Shown here: piece by piece, positions 24,699 to 39,800 of the stretch
Position numbering within the stretch: position 1 is the first letter of the stretch
Layout of the letters: each line of letters starts with the position of its first letter
Origin: Manis javanica
Taxonomy: Eukaryota > Chordata > Mammalia > Pholidota > Manidae
Direction: 5' to 3'
DNA: 64,000 nt
Assembly: GCF_040802235.1 (NCBI RefSeq)
Contig: NC_133158.1
Span: 38,320,001-38,384,000, forward strand
The notes under the pieces: model-generated
Database searches by the model: none
What the model saw: the letters and a program-made list of their open reading frames with translations, nothing else
What the model was told of the DNA's origin: nothing
Made by a program: the position numbers and the translations under genes

Positions 24699-26090
24699 GT
24701 AAGTGCCAGCAAGCTGGAGGAGGCTGGCAGGCTGGGTCACACCCCGCAAGTGTGACTTCCTCTCTGCGCCCCTGTCTCTGCTCCCGAACCATCCCAGGTC
24801 CTGTTTCACATACTAAGTAATCTTTCAGCTTCTCCCTTCTTGGTGTCCTGTGGCTGCACTTTTCCCAGCTTTCACCTTTTTTAGGATTGGTGCTTCTGCC
24901 TAGGGCCTCCCATAGCTGTTCTGCAGCTCTTTGGGGCTGCCTGGGCCAACTGCATTCTGGCCCTCAGTTCGTGTCTCGCCACGTGGCCGCCTTGGAGCGT
25001 CTGACACCCGCCCTGCCTGCCCCTCCCAAAGCCCTGCTTCCCTTCTCAGGGTGGGTGAAGCAGCTTCATCAGGCAGCTTGGTCACCCCTGTCTCTGGGGA
25101 CTGATCCTGTGCATCAGAGGCTATAACTTTGCAGGTTAAAGGGGCTGGCTTTCCCCTACCAAGGGGAGCCCCTTGAGGGTGGGGCTGCAGGTCAAAAGTG
25201 GGGACAGCAGGGCCAGCAGTCGGGAGACTGCAGGAAAGCTGGTTCTACTGGCAGACAGAGCTAGCTGGCAAGAGAGTAGCAGCTTTTTTTGAAAATACAC
25301 CCAGCAACAGATGTACTTTGAGGCAGAGAAACCTGGGTTTTCATTCTTAATCCTTTCCCTACCAGTTAGTACAGTCTTGGGCAAGTACTTAGGCTCTCTG
25401 GGTCTCAGTTTTACTGTCTGTAAAATGGGAGTGGTATTGCTCAGTGTTTGGCCAGAAGGTTCTCGAGGCTATGGAAGCATCTGGAGTGCTGATGGTGGCC
25501 GTGGGTGGCTGTGGGCTGGATGTGCAGATGAAAGGCAAACCAGTGCCCATCTTCTTTGAATGCTTAAGGCCTGGGAGCCTCCCCATCGCTGGGAGACCTG
25601 AAGTCTCTCTGGCCGCATCCAGCTGTACCATGGTGGAGCCGGGGCACAGGTGTCTTGAGGCCTCTGGACAGCATTGAGGGCACCCGAGGAAGGTGCCGGG
25701 AGCCTCTGGCAGAATTCAGGAACAAGCCACAGAAGGGAATCTGGCACTTGTGTTAAGGGGAGGCACTCGAGTGGGGAGAGTGCTGGAAAGTTCCAGAAGG
25801 GCCTGTGAGGGAGGAGCAGCCAGATGGCAGGTAGTTTGGGCCCACTTGGCCTGTTGGGCCTCAAGCTGGGACCCGGGACCTGGGACCAAAGTGCGAGAAG
25901 GAGGGCCAGGAGGAGGGGCACGCAGCCCCCAGGCCCTGATTCCCACTGTGGCCGTGTCCTTAGGCCTCTGGCAGCAGGGTCTGCCTGGCCTGGAATTTGT
26001 TCTGCCGGTGCCGCAGGACAGTGTCCTCCGGCCTCCGAGGTGAGGAATGGTGCTGCCCTCAGCGAATAAAACCTGCCGTTGCCTCCCCAG
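24699..26090 (+). other. ZXDC: ZXDC intron
   Basis: Intron of 1.4 kb from GTAAGT to CTCCCCAG at 26090. It holds one MIR (25300-25460) and otherwise GC-rich unique sequence. The 225-codon minus-strand frame at 25469-26146 runs across this intron into the next exon and has no domain. Confidence 0.85.
25300..25460 (+). repeat. MIR SINE
   Basis: Good MIR: 'agagaaacctgggttttcat', 'gtcttgggcaagtacttagg', 'tctctgggtctcagttttac' and 'tgtctgtaaaatgggagtgg'. Confidence 0.85.
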
Positions 26091-26192
26091 GTCAACCGCG
26101 CAGGAGGAGAAGCCTTGCCGATGGTGCTCAGCCTGCAGCCTTCCACCCTCCAGCCTCTGTTCGCCGTTGATTTGCCCGTCTATGTCCTCCAG
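26091..26192 (+). CDS. ZXDC: ZXDC coding exon (VDLPVYVLQ segment)
   Basis: The 102-nt phase-0 exon ends in PLFAVDLPVYVLQ, matching human PFLTVDLPVYVLQ. The N-terminal part (VNRAGGEALPMVLSLQPS) is poorly conserved relative to human. Acceptor is GCCTCCCCAG, donor is CTCCAG|GTCTGG. Confidence 0.9.
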
Positions 26193-27296
26193 GTCTGGAC
26201 TCCTTACCACTCTCTGGGTTTGTTAGTAAGACTGTCGGGAAGTTTCCGGCTTCCTAAGGCTTGTCCCTGAGGTGGGCCTGTGTGGAGACCCACTGGGGTG
26301 GTTGCCGGACAGTTTTGCTACTTTCTAGAAAAAGGTGGGTAAATGACCAAGAAATGAAAAGCTAGGAATGAAGCCCATATTTCTTGTCATTCTAGCTCCT
26401 AATTATAAACAAGGTGGAATTAAATATGCTCTTCAAATACTTTATAGGTAGAAATTCTAGTCACTTTCTCCTATGGGAAGTAGACTTGCTGGTTTTTAAC
26501 CCGTAGGAAAATAGACCCAGACAAATTAAAGTAAGTGGTTAAGCTGAGTTTAGGTGGCAGCGCATAATTCAGATTTGGACATCAAATAATGAAAAGTATG
26601 TAGCTTATAAATTTTTAACAGTTTGGCTAAAAAATATATATGTATTTAAAAAAATCTATACAATAGTAATTTTAGTTTTCTTGTATTCAAATTGGGCCAT
26701 TCAACATTTTCCTTAAGGTCCAATATAAATACTGAATGAGGCACTGGCATGAGGGTGTGGGTGGAGGCAGCTGGAGGCAAGTGGATGGGGGAGCAGTTTG
26801 GGAGCATATATGCAGAAAACCTCATAAGTGTGTACTCCATTCCCACTCACAAGATCGTTCCTAATGAAATCCAGTATTACACAAGTAATTGGCCAAAAGG
26901 TGTTTGTTCATCAAAGCTGCGAATCTAATGACGTGGGGAGGTTTCTTCTGGCAGGAGGAGGAGGGTCAGGTCAGTGACAGAGGCCGTGGGGCAGGCATCC
27001 TGGTCAGCCATTGGTGCAGACGGGCACCTAGTAACTGGGGAGATGCTTCCCACCTTCCAAGTGGGGAAAAAGGGCTACAGGTTAAATAAGGACAAGCTTG
27101 CAGAAAATGTACAACACAGTATTTAGTTCATTTTCCTTAATCTTGTTTATATTAACATTTTTGTCTTCAGAAACACATGTAAAATAAGGGGAAAGCAAGT
27201 GTTTGATGGAGACAAGTGGGAAGCACTTCCTCCTGGTGGGAGGGTGGTGCTGGTGGCCAGTGGTCCTGCCCCCTCACTTCTCTGCTTGGCTTGCAG
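26193..27296 (+). other. ZXDC: ZXDC last intron
   Basis: Intron of 1.1 kb, GTCTGG to GCTTGCAG. The middle (26340-26900) is AT-rich and no repeat family was recognised. Confidence 0.8.
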
Positions 27297-27371
27297 GAGG
27301 TGCCACCTGCAGCTGGAGAGGCTGCGGGGCCTGAGGACACATGCTGCGCAGGGAGCAGTGACAGCCTGTGA
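27297..27371 (+). CDS. ZXDC: ZXDC terminal coding exon
   Basis: The exon encodes EVPPAAGEAAGPEDTCCAG, then SSDSL and TGA at 27369-27371. It aligns with the human C-terminus EVLPSSGGPAGPEATQFPGS but lacks the human INLQDLQ ending, so the last residues have diverged or the frame has shifted late. The acceptor GCTTGCAG and the phase are correct. The identification rests on the EV-P-GPE pattern, the correct phase and position after VYVLQ. Confidence 0.82.
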   Translation, partial: EVPPAAGEAAGPEDTCCAGSSDSL

Positions 27372-28812
27372 GACCTGCAGTGAAGGGGCGCTGGAGGCGT
27401 TGCCTCCAGCCTGTGTGTCTCCTAACTCTGTTATGTGCTCTTACAGGCCTAGGGGACCCCACTTGATTTCCGTTCAGAAGGCCAGCCTAGTTCTTTAGAG
27501 ACTTGGGCACCTTTCTAAAAAATGTGTTTTCTTTACATTTTATCAGGACCTAGTTTGGGCTGTACTGTTTGAACCCGCCTGTGTGAGCAGGGCTTCTGGG
27601 GGGCAAGGACGGCCATCAGAGAAAGCAGTGGCCTTCCTGGGCTTGGCCACATGCTGGCCAGCCTGGTCCCATTCAGTCTGAGCCATGGAACATGCGCTGC
27701 ATTTTACAAAGTAGACGTGTAGGAAATGGGGTGGAGTGCAGGTCCCCTTGGGGCTCTCAGCTCCCATAACTTCACATTTGGCCTGAGATTTAGAAAGCCC
27801 GTTTTCTGTCCTAAAGCTGCCAGGCCCTTCCCCGGCCCCTTGAGGTCATTTGTAATTGGGTTGATTTTTGTCACACTGTAGGGCAGAAGTGGTCCTTACA
27901 AGACAGCGAAGGCAAATTGTAATCTGTGTCCTGGGGGCCAGACGGGCAGGGTGTAGGAGGACGATGGTGAGGGTGCCAAGGGAGGCAGGTTGGCACCCCC
28001 AGATTTAGAGCTGCATTTGGGGATGGTAGAGTTAAAACTTTAAAGATCATTTTTCCAAATTCTGTAATTGGGTATTAATGTTTAATAGAACTTGACAACA
28101 GTTTGCAAAGTAAGGTTCTGAGCACTCTAAATGACATGTGGGACTGTAATAGTGGCGTGTCTATGTTTTCTGTTGAGGTTGAAGATGTGTATTTTTCCAG
28201 CACAGGGTCTGTCATGCAGGAGATGACTTGATGACCTGGTACATACTTACTTTTGAATTAGTGGACTGGTCACAGGGTTACTCAGAAATGCTTTTCTCTT
28301 TTTCTTTTTTTTTCCTCTCATGCCTTTGGAAGTGTATATTTGTTTACTTAGATACTGTTGTGGCTCTCAGATTTGGAATCATCCAAACTCTGCCTGTGTG
28401 GATTTCTTTATGGCTTGGGAATGACCCCAGCATTTGATGGTGACCCCTGTCTTTGTCCTGCTCAGAGGTGCTGTCTGCCAGGATGCTTCCCCATTCAGAC
28501 AGACTCTGGACCCATTTACAAATAGCTCCTATCCTCATGGTCTGTGCTGTGCCACAGACTGAAGCACCTGGGTCATCCAGGACACCCCACCCTCGACAGG
28601 GCGCCGAGCCTGTCTGAGAGGGTGGCCTGCTGGCCACACCACACTGTCCTGCTGATGGGAGGGGCGTCTGGGCCATGGGAATGTTGTCTCAGGAGATGTG
28701 CCCCCCAGTGACTGTCCTCCATGAAGTGATTGGTACTGGAAGGTACTGAGCTTTCCTGCTGGCAATGGGCCCAACTCTTAGTGCAAATGAATAAAAGTTT
28801 TTGTACAGTTGC
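27372..28812 (+). other. ZXDC: ZXDC 3' UTR
   Basis: About 1.4 kb between the ZXDC stop and the first good poly(A) signal on + (AATAAA at 28790). It contains a T-rich run near 28290-28315 and no recognised repeat. The 3' end is inferred from the signal, not observed. Confidence 0.6.
28790..28795 (+). terminator. ZXDC: Candidate ZXDC poly(A) signal
   Basis: AATAAA is followed at once by a T/GT-rich stretch (agtttttgtac), a typical downstream element. It is the first such pair that I noticed after the ZXDC stop. Confidence 0.65.
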
Positions 28813-29085
28813 ACACTAATGACAGTGCGTGGCTTAACTCAAGTTCCTGTGTGTACATTGTTGCAGCCACATCCTTATGTCGGTGGGAATGACCCTTCAC
28901 CTGTCCAGGCTTTCTCACTTGCCTTTGCCTGGGGTCCAGCCCTGCCCGCACCGCAGCGTGGACGGGGTTCTGGGTCAGAGTCCATCCGAGGAGCCCCAGT
29001 GGGGCTTAGGGTTCATGATGAAGGGGTTGCTGGCATTGGAAGTGGAGTCTTCCTCCTTAAACAGGCTTCAAGACAGCAAGTGGGC
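28813..29085. other. Intergenic gap between convergent genes
   Basis: About 270 bp separates the inferred ends of ZXDC and CFAP100. No repeat or conserved element was recognised. Read-through of either gene would make complementary 3' UTRs. Confidence 0.6.
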
Positions 29086-29091
29086 ATTGAG

Positions 29092-29097
29092 TTTATT
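29092..29097 (-). terminator. CFAP100: CFAP100 poly(A) signal
   Basis: TTTATT on + is AATAAA on -, about 100 nt beyond the CFAP100 stop codon (29198-29200). This implies a very short 3' UTR. Confidence 0.7.
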
Positions 29098-29197
29098 TCC
29101 CATGAGTGAGGAAATGTACAGCAGGCGACCCCGTGGGCACACAGGCAGCCAGCCCACCCCTCCCTGGGTCTGCCTCTGGCTGCCGCCCAGCAGCCCG

Positions 29198-29317
29198 CTA
29201 GGTGAAGAAGAACAGCTGCTCCTCCTTGTCCTTGTCCTTGTCCAGCAGCCTGCACTCAGGCTGCTCCTTGGGTTTCACAGCGGGGGGCCGGGAGCGGCCC
29301 ACCAGTCTCCTGCCTCT
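29198..29317 (-). CDS. CFAP100: CFAP100 terminal coding exon
   Basis: CFAP100 is the vertebrate relative of Chlamydomonas FAP100/MIA1, which pairs with FAP73 (CFAP73) in the MIA complex that modulates the I1/f inner dynein arm of motile cilia. This exon encodes the C-terminus: RGRRLVGRSRPPAVKPKEQP, then ECRLLDKDKDKEEQLFFFT and TAG. Human CFAP100 ends in the same LFFFT motif after a charged D/E/K stretch. Acceptor is CCCCTGCAG|AGAGG in phase 0. A triple DK run (repeated GTCCTT on +) may be length-variable. Confidence 0.93.
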   Translation of the reverse strand, partial: RGRRLVGRSRPPAVKPKEQPECRLLDKDKDKEEQLFFFT

Positions 29318-32662
<3,345 letters not shown>

Positions 32663-32799
32663 TCACCTCTCTGAGCCTGGCCGCCACTTCCTGAGGGCTA
32701 AGGGACCATGACTGCCAAGTGCCCTCATGCCCAGGTTCAAAGGTGCTGGTGAGGTGCCGGGGGAAACTTCAGGTCTTTAACAAGCAACACTAAAAACCC

Positions 32800-33330
32800 C
32801 AGCCTTCTTGAGGTCTAATTCACATACCATACAGTAATTATAAAATGTACAAGGAAGTTTTTAGTACATTCACAAAGATGCACAACATCACCACGATCTA
32901 ATTTGGGAACATTTTCAATACCCAGCAAGAAACCTGGGACCTATTAGTGGCTGCCCCCGCCTCTCCCTTGATGACTTCGTGTCTCTCTCCTGGACAATCA
33001 TAAACACAGTCATACAGCATGTGGCCTTCGTGTTGGGCTCTTTCAGCATAATGCTTTCAGGGTCCACCCACGTGTGGCATGTGTCAGAGCTGCATTCCTG
33101 TCTGTGACCATGTGACAGTCCATCGTGAGGACGGACTACACTGGATGTATGCATCCATTTGGGGACATTTGGGTGGTTCCACCTTCTGGCTCTAGGGAAT
33201 CTTGTTGCTTGAAGCATTTACAGACAGGTTTTTGTAAAAATGTGTTTTCATTCTTTTGGGTTTATCTTTAGGATTAGAATTGTAACAATCAACTTTGAAA
33301 TGGCATCATTTAAAAGGTAATTGTAAATAA
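32800..33330 (-). mobile_element. L1M-type 3' fragment
   Basis: Antisense copy of the L1M 3' region: 'acatcaccacgatctaattt', 'agcatgtggccttcgtgttg', 'tttcagcataatgctttcag', 'tttggggacatttgggtggt' and 'gggtttatctttaggattag'. It is heavily diverged and has lost coding potential. Confidence 0.8.
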
Positions 33331-34099
33331 AAAAAAGATCTCATATTCATGGATGACACTGACCCCTCTATGTTGGGGTTTCCCGAGCAGAATGCCCCAT
33401 GTTAAGGGCTGGCATGCCCTCCCGTGCAGGCAGCTGCACTCAAGTCTGGGTCCAGGTGACCATGTGGACAAGTGGCCCCAGCTCCAGCAGTGCCTGGGAG
33501 GCCTAGGTTGCCCCCTCTGGCCGCCCCCACGGTGATCTGGTGCTCTCCCCATTCTTGAACTTAAGCAAAGCACTATGGACTGCTGTTCTTTTGCGCACTG
33601 GGGTTTCCATTGCCTGTCACATGGACCACCACAGGGAGGCAGCCCACAGCCCCCACAGGCTGCACCCCTCTGGCTGTCTGGCCCCCTGTCCTGGGCTGAT
33701 GCTCAGAGGCCAGTATCCAGAGAGACCACACACACTCCAAACCCACCTGGGCCCTGGTGGGGCTCATGCAAGCTGCCCGGGACAAGAGGAAACACTCTCA
33801 GGCCTGGCTTCCTTCTGACTCTGAGCACCCACTCTAGATGCGCCAGCTGTAACCTGTGTTCTCAGTACATCCTTCACGTTCATTGGCTCACCTGGTAAGT
33901 GCGACCTCGCAGCTGGCTCTGCTGCTTTGCCTTCTTGTGAACGGACTAGGCAGGAGAGGCAGGGTTTTGTTTTGTTTTACTTGAGCGAGTTGGGATAAAA
34001 AGATACCCTTTCCCCTACTAGTTCTCTTAAATGTAAAATTATTGGGTCACTATCTCTCCTCAACTAGACCACACTGCCAATTTCCAGAACACAGAGGCA

Positions 34100-34245
34100 C
34101 GAAGGACATGCTGCTCCGTGTAGTTTGCCCTGCTCCTCAGAAATGCAGAGTCTAGGCTGCGCCCAGGATCTGCCCAGAGTTTAGCAAGATCCCGGGGGAT
34201 GCTAATGCACACAATCCAAGGAGCACTTTGCTGCTGAGAAAGTGA
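34100..34245. mobile_element. MER5A-like hAT-Charlie MITE remnant
   Basis: 'cagaaatgcagagtctaggc', then 'caggatctgcccagagttta', then 'gatgctaatgcacacaatcc' follows the MER5A order (aaatgcaaattctcaggccc, gaatctgcatttttaacaag, gattctgatgcacgc). Ends are not preserved. Confidence 0.5.
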
Positions 34246-34429
34246 TCTGGTTTCTCCAACAAGGGGTCTGCAGCGGGACCAGATAGAGAGACACCCTATA
34301 GATTGGAAGCGACTTAAAGACAAAGCCAATTGCCGAGTGTGATCTTAGTTGGATCCTAATTTAAACTTAACATTTTCAAAGTCGACTGTTTATGGATTAT
34401 GGATACTCAATATGAGCGATTAGGGTTTT

Positions 34430-34720
34430 TTTTAGATGTGATGATGGTATTGTGGTTATATTAAAAAGCCCTCCTCTGGACTGCAATATTTACAGGTGAA
34501 ATGATACAGTGCTTGGAATTTGCTTCAGGATGTTCTGGGAGATGCGGAAGTGGGTGGGGTCTAGGTAAAAGGAGACTCGCTAGGAGCTGATCAGTGTTGA
34601 AACCGGTGATGGGATCCTGGGGACTCATAATGCTATTCCGTCCACCTTTTTATGTGTTTATATGTTTGAAATTTTCTTAGCACTGTTGGGCTGAATTGGA
34701 GAAGTTATTAAAAAAATTTT
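34430..34720 (+). repeat. Ancient L1M-type 3' UTR remnant
   Basis: 'tgatgatggtattgtggtta', 'caatatttacaggtgaaatg', 'aatttgcttcaggatgttct' and 'tgtttatatgtttgaaattt' follow the 3' UTR layout of old L1M elements. Confidence 0.5.
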
Positions 34721-35734
34721 AAAAGATAACAAGAAAGAGGGCCAGGGGACATAAGCACCTCGGAACACAGAAACAGAAAATTTGTTAGAAACAGCAAGTG
34801 CCACCAAGTGTGAATACAGATTGTTCAGATGACCAGGCATTGAGAGTTGCCATATTCTTACAGAAATAGCAGCAAAAGTAATAAAAATGAAATACTTTTA
34901 AACAGGAAGATGGCCGAGTAGGAAGCACCAGGACTCTGGCTCCTAGCAGGGTAACAACTGCACTAGCAGGATCTGTCTGATGGAATCACCTGGAACTCTG
35001 GAATCTCTTGAGGGGTTGCACCTTCCAGGGGAAGGCTTGGCATCAAACTGCTTAATTTCGGTCAGTTTCAGCTCCCAGCCATGTGGCAGGCAGCTGGGCG
35101 AGGCCCTGGGAACAGTTGCACATAGCCTGGAGGAACTAGGGTATCTGGTTCTCCAAATCCTGGGGAATCTGTGCTCTGATCACTGATTGGTGCTTCCATC
35201 ACAGAGGTGCACAGAGGTGGCAGCCATTGTGGCACTTCCCTCCTTGTTGCAAGCCCCTCCTCCTCTGGCTGAAGTGACTGCCAAAGGACTTAAAGGGCCA
35301 ATGCTCCTTTTCACCTCCAGTTTTCTTGTTCCCCTTTGAGAGTCAGTTGTTAAAGACCAAGGACATTGAAAAACAACAGCATATACAGGGAAAATTAGAA
35401 AGTGATCATGCATGCCCAGGGAACCTTAAGTTTATACCTCAGGCTGATTCTAAGCACAGACAGTCCACAACATTCAAATAAACAGAAACAATTAAAGAAT
35501 GCACAGAAAACCTGGGGATAGGGAGAGAATCTGATCTGCAGACTTACTACATTATTAGATTTAAATGTTCAGTGTTTAACAAATAAATTGCAAGTCATAC
35601 AAAGAAACAAGAAAGTATGGCCCATTCAGAGGGAAGAAAACAGAAACTGTCATTAAAAAAACCTAACGGGAGGTATACTATAAAACTGTTAAAATAACTG
35701 TCCTAAAAAGATGCTCAGAAAATTGAAACAAAAT

Positions 35735-36320
35735 CACGTTCAAAAAGATATATGCGCCCCTGTATACTGCAGCATTATTTACAATAGCCAAGATATGGAA
35801 GTACTGAAGTGTCCATCAATAGGTGAATAGATAAAGATGGGGTATATATATACACGATGGAATATTACTCAGCCATAAAAAGGACTGAAATCTTGCCACT
35901 TGTAATAAGGTGGTTGTACCTAGAGGTTATTATGCTAAGTGAAATAAGCCAGAGAAAGACAAATGCCATATGATTTCACTTACACGTGGAATCTAAAAAA
36001 AAAAAACATGAACAAACATGAAAAACAAACTAGAAATAGAGTAAATACAGAGAACAAACTCGTGGTTACCATGGGGAAGAGGTTGGGGAATGGGCAAAAC
36101 AGGTGAAGGGAGTAAAGAGGTACAAACTTCAAATTACAAAAGAACTCATGGGGAGGAAAAGTGCAGCATAGAGAACATAGTCAATAATTCTATAGTATCT
36201 TTGGTAGCAGAAGGTAACTATACTTATCCTAAGCATTTCATAATGTGTATAATTGTTGAAGCACTACATTGTACACCTTTATGTATATCAGCTATACCTC
36301 AATTAGGAAAAAAAGAACTA
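35735..36320 (+). mobile_element. L1 3'-truncated insertion inside the ancient L1
   Basis: This segment has L1 3'-end features out of order for the host: 'cattatttacaatagccaag', 'tattactcagccataaaaag', 'tgctaagtgaaataagccag' and a tail near 'tacctcaattaggaaaaaaa'. The host element is still in ORF1 on both sides ('aaagatgctcagaaaattg' before, 'aacaaaatggaaatatcaa' after). It therefore arrived after the host L1. Confidence 0.75.
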
Positions 36321-36577
36321 AAGTAAGATGTGGAGAAAGTCAAGAGACTGATGTGTGAACAAAATGGAAATATCAATGAGATAGAAAACCTCAAAACAAA
36401 AATATTCTGAAGCTAAAAATTTCAATAACTGAAATGAAAAATTCACTAGAGGTATTCAATGGCAGATTTGAAGAAGGAGAAGAAAGAATCAGTGATCTTG
36501 AAGATAGGACAATGGGAATTACTGAATATGAGGAACAGAAAGAAAAAGATTGAAGAAAAGCAAACAGCCTAGGGAAT

Positions 36578-36890
36578 TGTAACTCCAGGGAGAGGAAATC
36601 CCAGGGCAAAATACCTCTAAAACCGGAATCAGTCAAAGGGAGAAATAAAGTTTAAAACCTGTTTACTGCTTACAAACTGCAGTCCGGGATCATCTCTTTC
36701 CTGCTAGGGCAGAAACAAGCAAAAGAACTACCCCTAACCTCTCAGGATCAGATAAGCCCTTGGTCAGCTAGGTAATTACCCATTGATATGGAGATGAACT
36801 ATTCTCTCCATCCCTGAGGAATGCCTGTTGATATATGCAGAGCACTAAATCCAGGTGAGACATTTTGGAAATATTACAGTTTTACCCAGG
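36578..36890. mobile_element. Unclassified 0.3 kb insert in the ancient L1 ORF1
   Basis: About 310 bp of non-L1 sequence sits between ORF1 halves ('cagcctagggaattgt' before, 'ccatgggacacaaaaagagg' after). Contents include 'gaaataaagtttaaaacctg', 'tcaggatcagataagccctt' and 'attgatatggagatgaacta'. It could be a solo-LTR fragment, possibly in reverse orientation, but I do not recognise the family. Confidence 0.45.
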
Positions 36891-39800
36891 AATCCATGGG
36901 ACACAAAAAGAGGACCAATATACACATTGTGTGAGTCTCAGAAGGAGAGGAGAGAAAGAAAGGGGCAGAGAGAGTATTTGAAGAAATAGTGGCCAAAAAC
37001 TTCCCAAACTGGATGAAAGATGTGAATATAAACATCTAAGAAGCTCAAGGATCTCCAGATAAAAGGAAATCAGACAAGACACATTATTATCAAAATCTCA
37101 CAGGATAATCAAAAGTCAAAGCCAATGAATCTTGAAAACAGCAAGAAAAGCAAATCACCACATACAAAGATCCTCAATAATATGATCAGATTTCTCATTA
37201 GAAATTTTGGAGGCCAGAAGACATTAGGTTGATATATTCAAAATGCTTAAAGGAAAAATCTGTCAACAAAGAATTCTGTATCTAGAAAAAGAAGTTAAGA
37301 CATTCCTAAATAAACAAAAGCTGAGAGAGTTTGTGATCACTAGACCTGCCCTGCAAGATATGCTTGGGGTAGTCCTGCAAGGAGAAATGGAAGGACACTA
37401 GACAGTATCTTGAAGTGTATGGAGAAATAAAGATCTCAATAAATAAATACATAGGCAATTATAAAAGCTAGTATAAGTGTAACACTGGTTTGTGACAGTA
37501 CTTTTTTTCTATATGACTTAAGAGAATAAATTTAAAGAAAAAAGTTATAGCAATACTAGCATTTACATTAATAACTTTTTGGTTACTAATTCCAATTCTC
37601 CTTTTCTCATAGTTTAAGAGACTAATGCATTTAAAAGAATTATTAGTTTATGTTTTGGGGCACCCCAAAAGGGGTGAGAGGGAACTGTAAAGGAGCAGGG
37701 TTTTCATATGCTAAGATCTAGATGGTGTAGATTGGTGGTATAGATGGTAAGGTGGTATAGATTCAAATTTGAATGTTATAACTTTAACATGTTAATGTAC
37801 TCCCCATGGTAATCACAAAGAAAATAGCTATAGAATATCCACAAAAGCAAGAAAATAATTTAAATATTTCATTACCAAAAAATTAACTAAACCCCAAAGA
37901 AGATAGTAGTGAAGGAAATGAGGAACAAAAAACCCCACAAACAAACTGTAGGCCCCATAGAAAACAAATAGCACAATGACAGAAGTCTCTCCTTATCAGT
38001 AATTACTTCAAATGTAAATGGGTTCAACTTTACAACCAGAAGATACCTGCAGAATGGATAAACATATGATCCAATGATATGTTGTCCACAACAGACTTAC
38101 TTGAGACCCAAAGACAAAACAGGTTGAAAGTGAAAGGGTGGAAAAAGATACTCCATGTGAGAAGCAACCAAAAAGAGAACAAGGGATCAATGGTAATATC
38201 AGAGAGACTTTAAATCAGGAAGGTTACTAGAGACTAAGAAGGACATTACATATTAATAAAATGTTCAGTATGGCAAGAAGATGTAACAATTATAAACATT
38301 TACACATGTAATTACAGATGATAAAAATTTATGAAGCAAAAACTGACAGAATGGAAGGGAGAGATAGTTATATGGTAACAGTTGGAGTTATCAAAACACC
38401 CCTTGCAATAATGGATAGAACAACTAGACAGAAGACAAAGAAATAGAGGACTTAAACATAAAAAATACACCAACTGGCTGTAACATGCATACACAGAATA
38501 CCCACCAACAGCCGTATATACATCCTCTCAAGTGCACATGGGACATTTTCCAGGATAGAACCACAATTTAGTCACAAATTAAGTCTCATAGAATTAATAT
38601 ACAAAAATCTTTTGTATAAAGTTATAAATTATTAACAAAAGTAAGACTGGAAAACTTCACAAAATTTTGAAAATTAACACACTTTTAAATAACCCATAGA
38701 TCAGAGAAGAAATCACAAGGGAAATTAGAAAAAAAAAAAACCATACCAAAACTTACGGGACCCAACAAAAGTGCTAAGTGGGAAATGTATAGTTACAAAT
38801 GTATGTAATTACATTTAAAAATCAAGAGAGTTCTCAAATCAAAGACCTAAATTTACAACTTAAGGAACTTTAAAAAAAGTAGAATAAACTGAACCCAAGT
38901 CTAGCAGAAGGAAGGAGATAATAAAGATGAGAGGAGAAAAGCAAAATATAAAATAGATAAACAGTTTGTTCTTTGGAAAGTTCAACAAAATTGACAAGCC
39001 TTTAGCTTAGATGGATTAAGAAAAAAAACTCCAATTACTAACCAACAAAGAAAGTGGGAACATGACTACTGATTCTACAGAGAAAAAAAAAAAAGGATTA
39101 TATGAGAGTACTATGAACAGTTACCCACCCCAAAATTGAATAACCTAGATGAAAGTGACAATTTCCTAGAAACACAAAATCTACCAAAACTAAATCATGT
39201 AAAAACAGAAAATATGTATAGACCTGTAACTAGTGAGGGGACTGTAATAGCAATCCTTCTCAAACTTTTCCAAAAAAACTGAAGAGGAGGAAACACCTCT
39301 TAACTCAATCTATGAGACCAGCATAATCATGGGATATCAAAGCCAGTCAAACACACTATACAAAATATACAAAAAAATCAACAAAATATTAACATGCAGA
39401 ATTCATCATCATATTAAGCAAAATTCACATATTAAAAGCATTATACAGCATGACCAAGTGGGACTTATTTCTGGAACGCCAGGATAGTTCGACATACAAA
39501 AATTGGTTAAGGTAGTACATCGCATTGAAGAGAAAGAAACACAGGATCATCTCAATTGATGCAGAAAAAGGATTGGACCGAATTCAACCCTCCTTTATGA
39601 TGAAACACTCAACATAATAGGCATAGAGGGAAACTGCCTCCACATAATAAAAGTCACATATGAAAAAACCACAGAAAACATACTCAGTGATGAAAGACTA
39701 AAATCTTTTCCTTTAAGATCAGTAATGTAGTAAAGATTCCCACTTTCACCACTACTATTCAACACTACTGTACTGGAAGGTTTAGCCAAAAGAATTAGTA

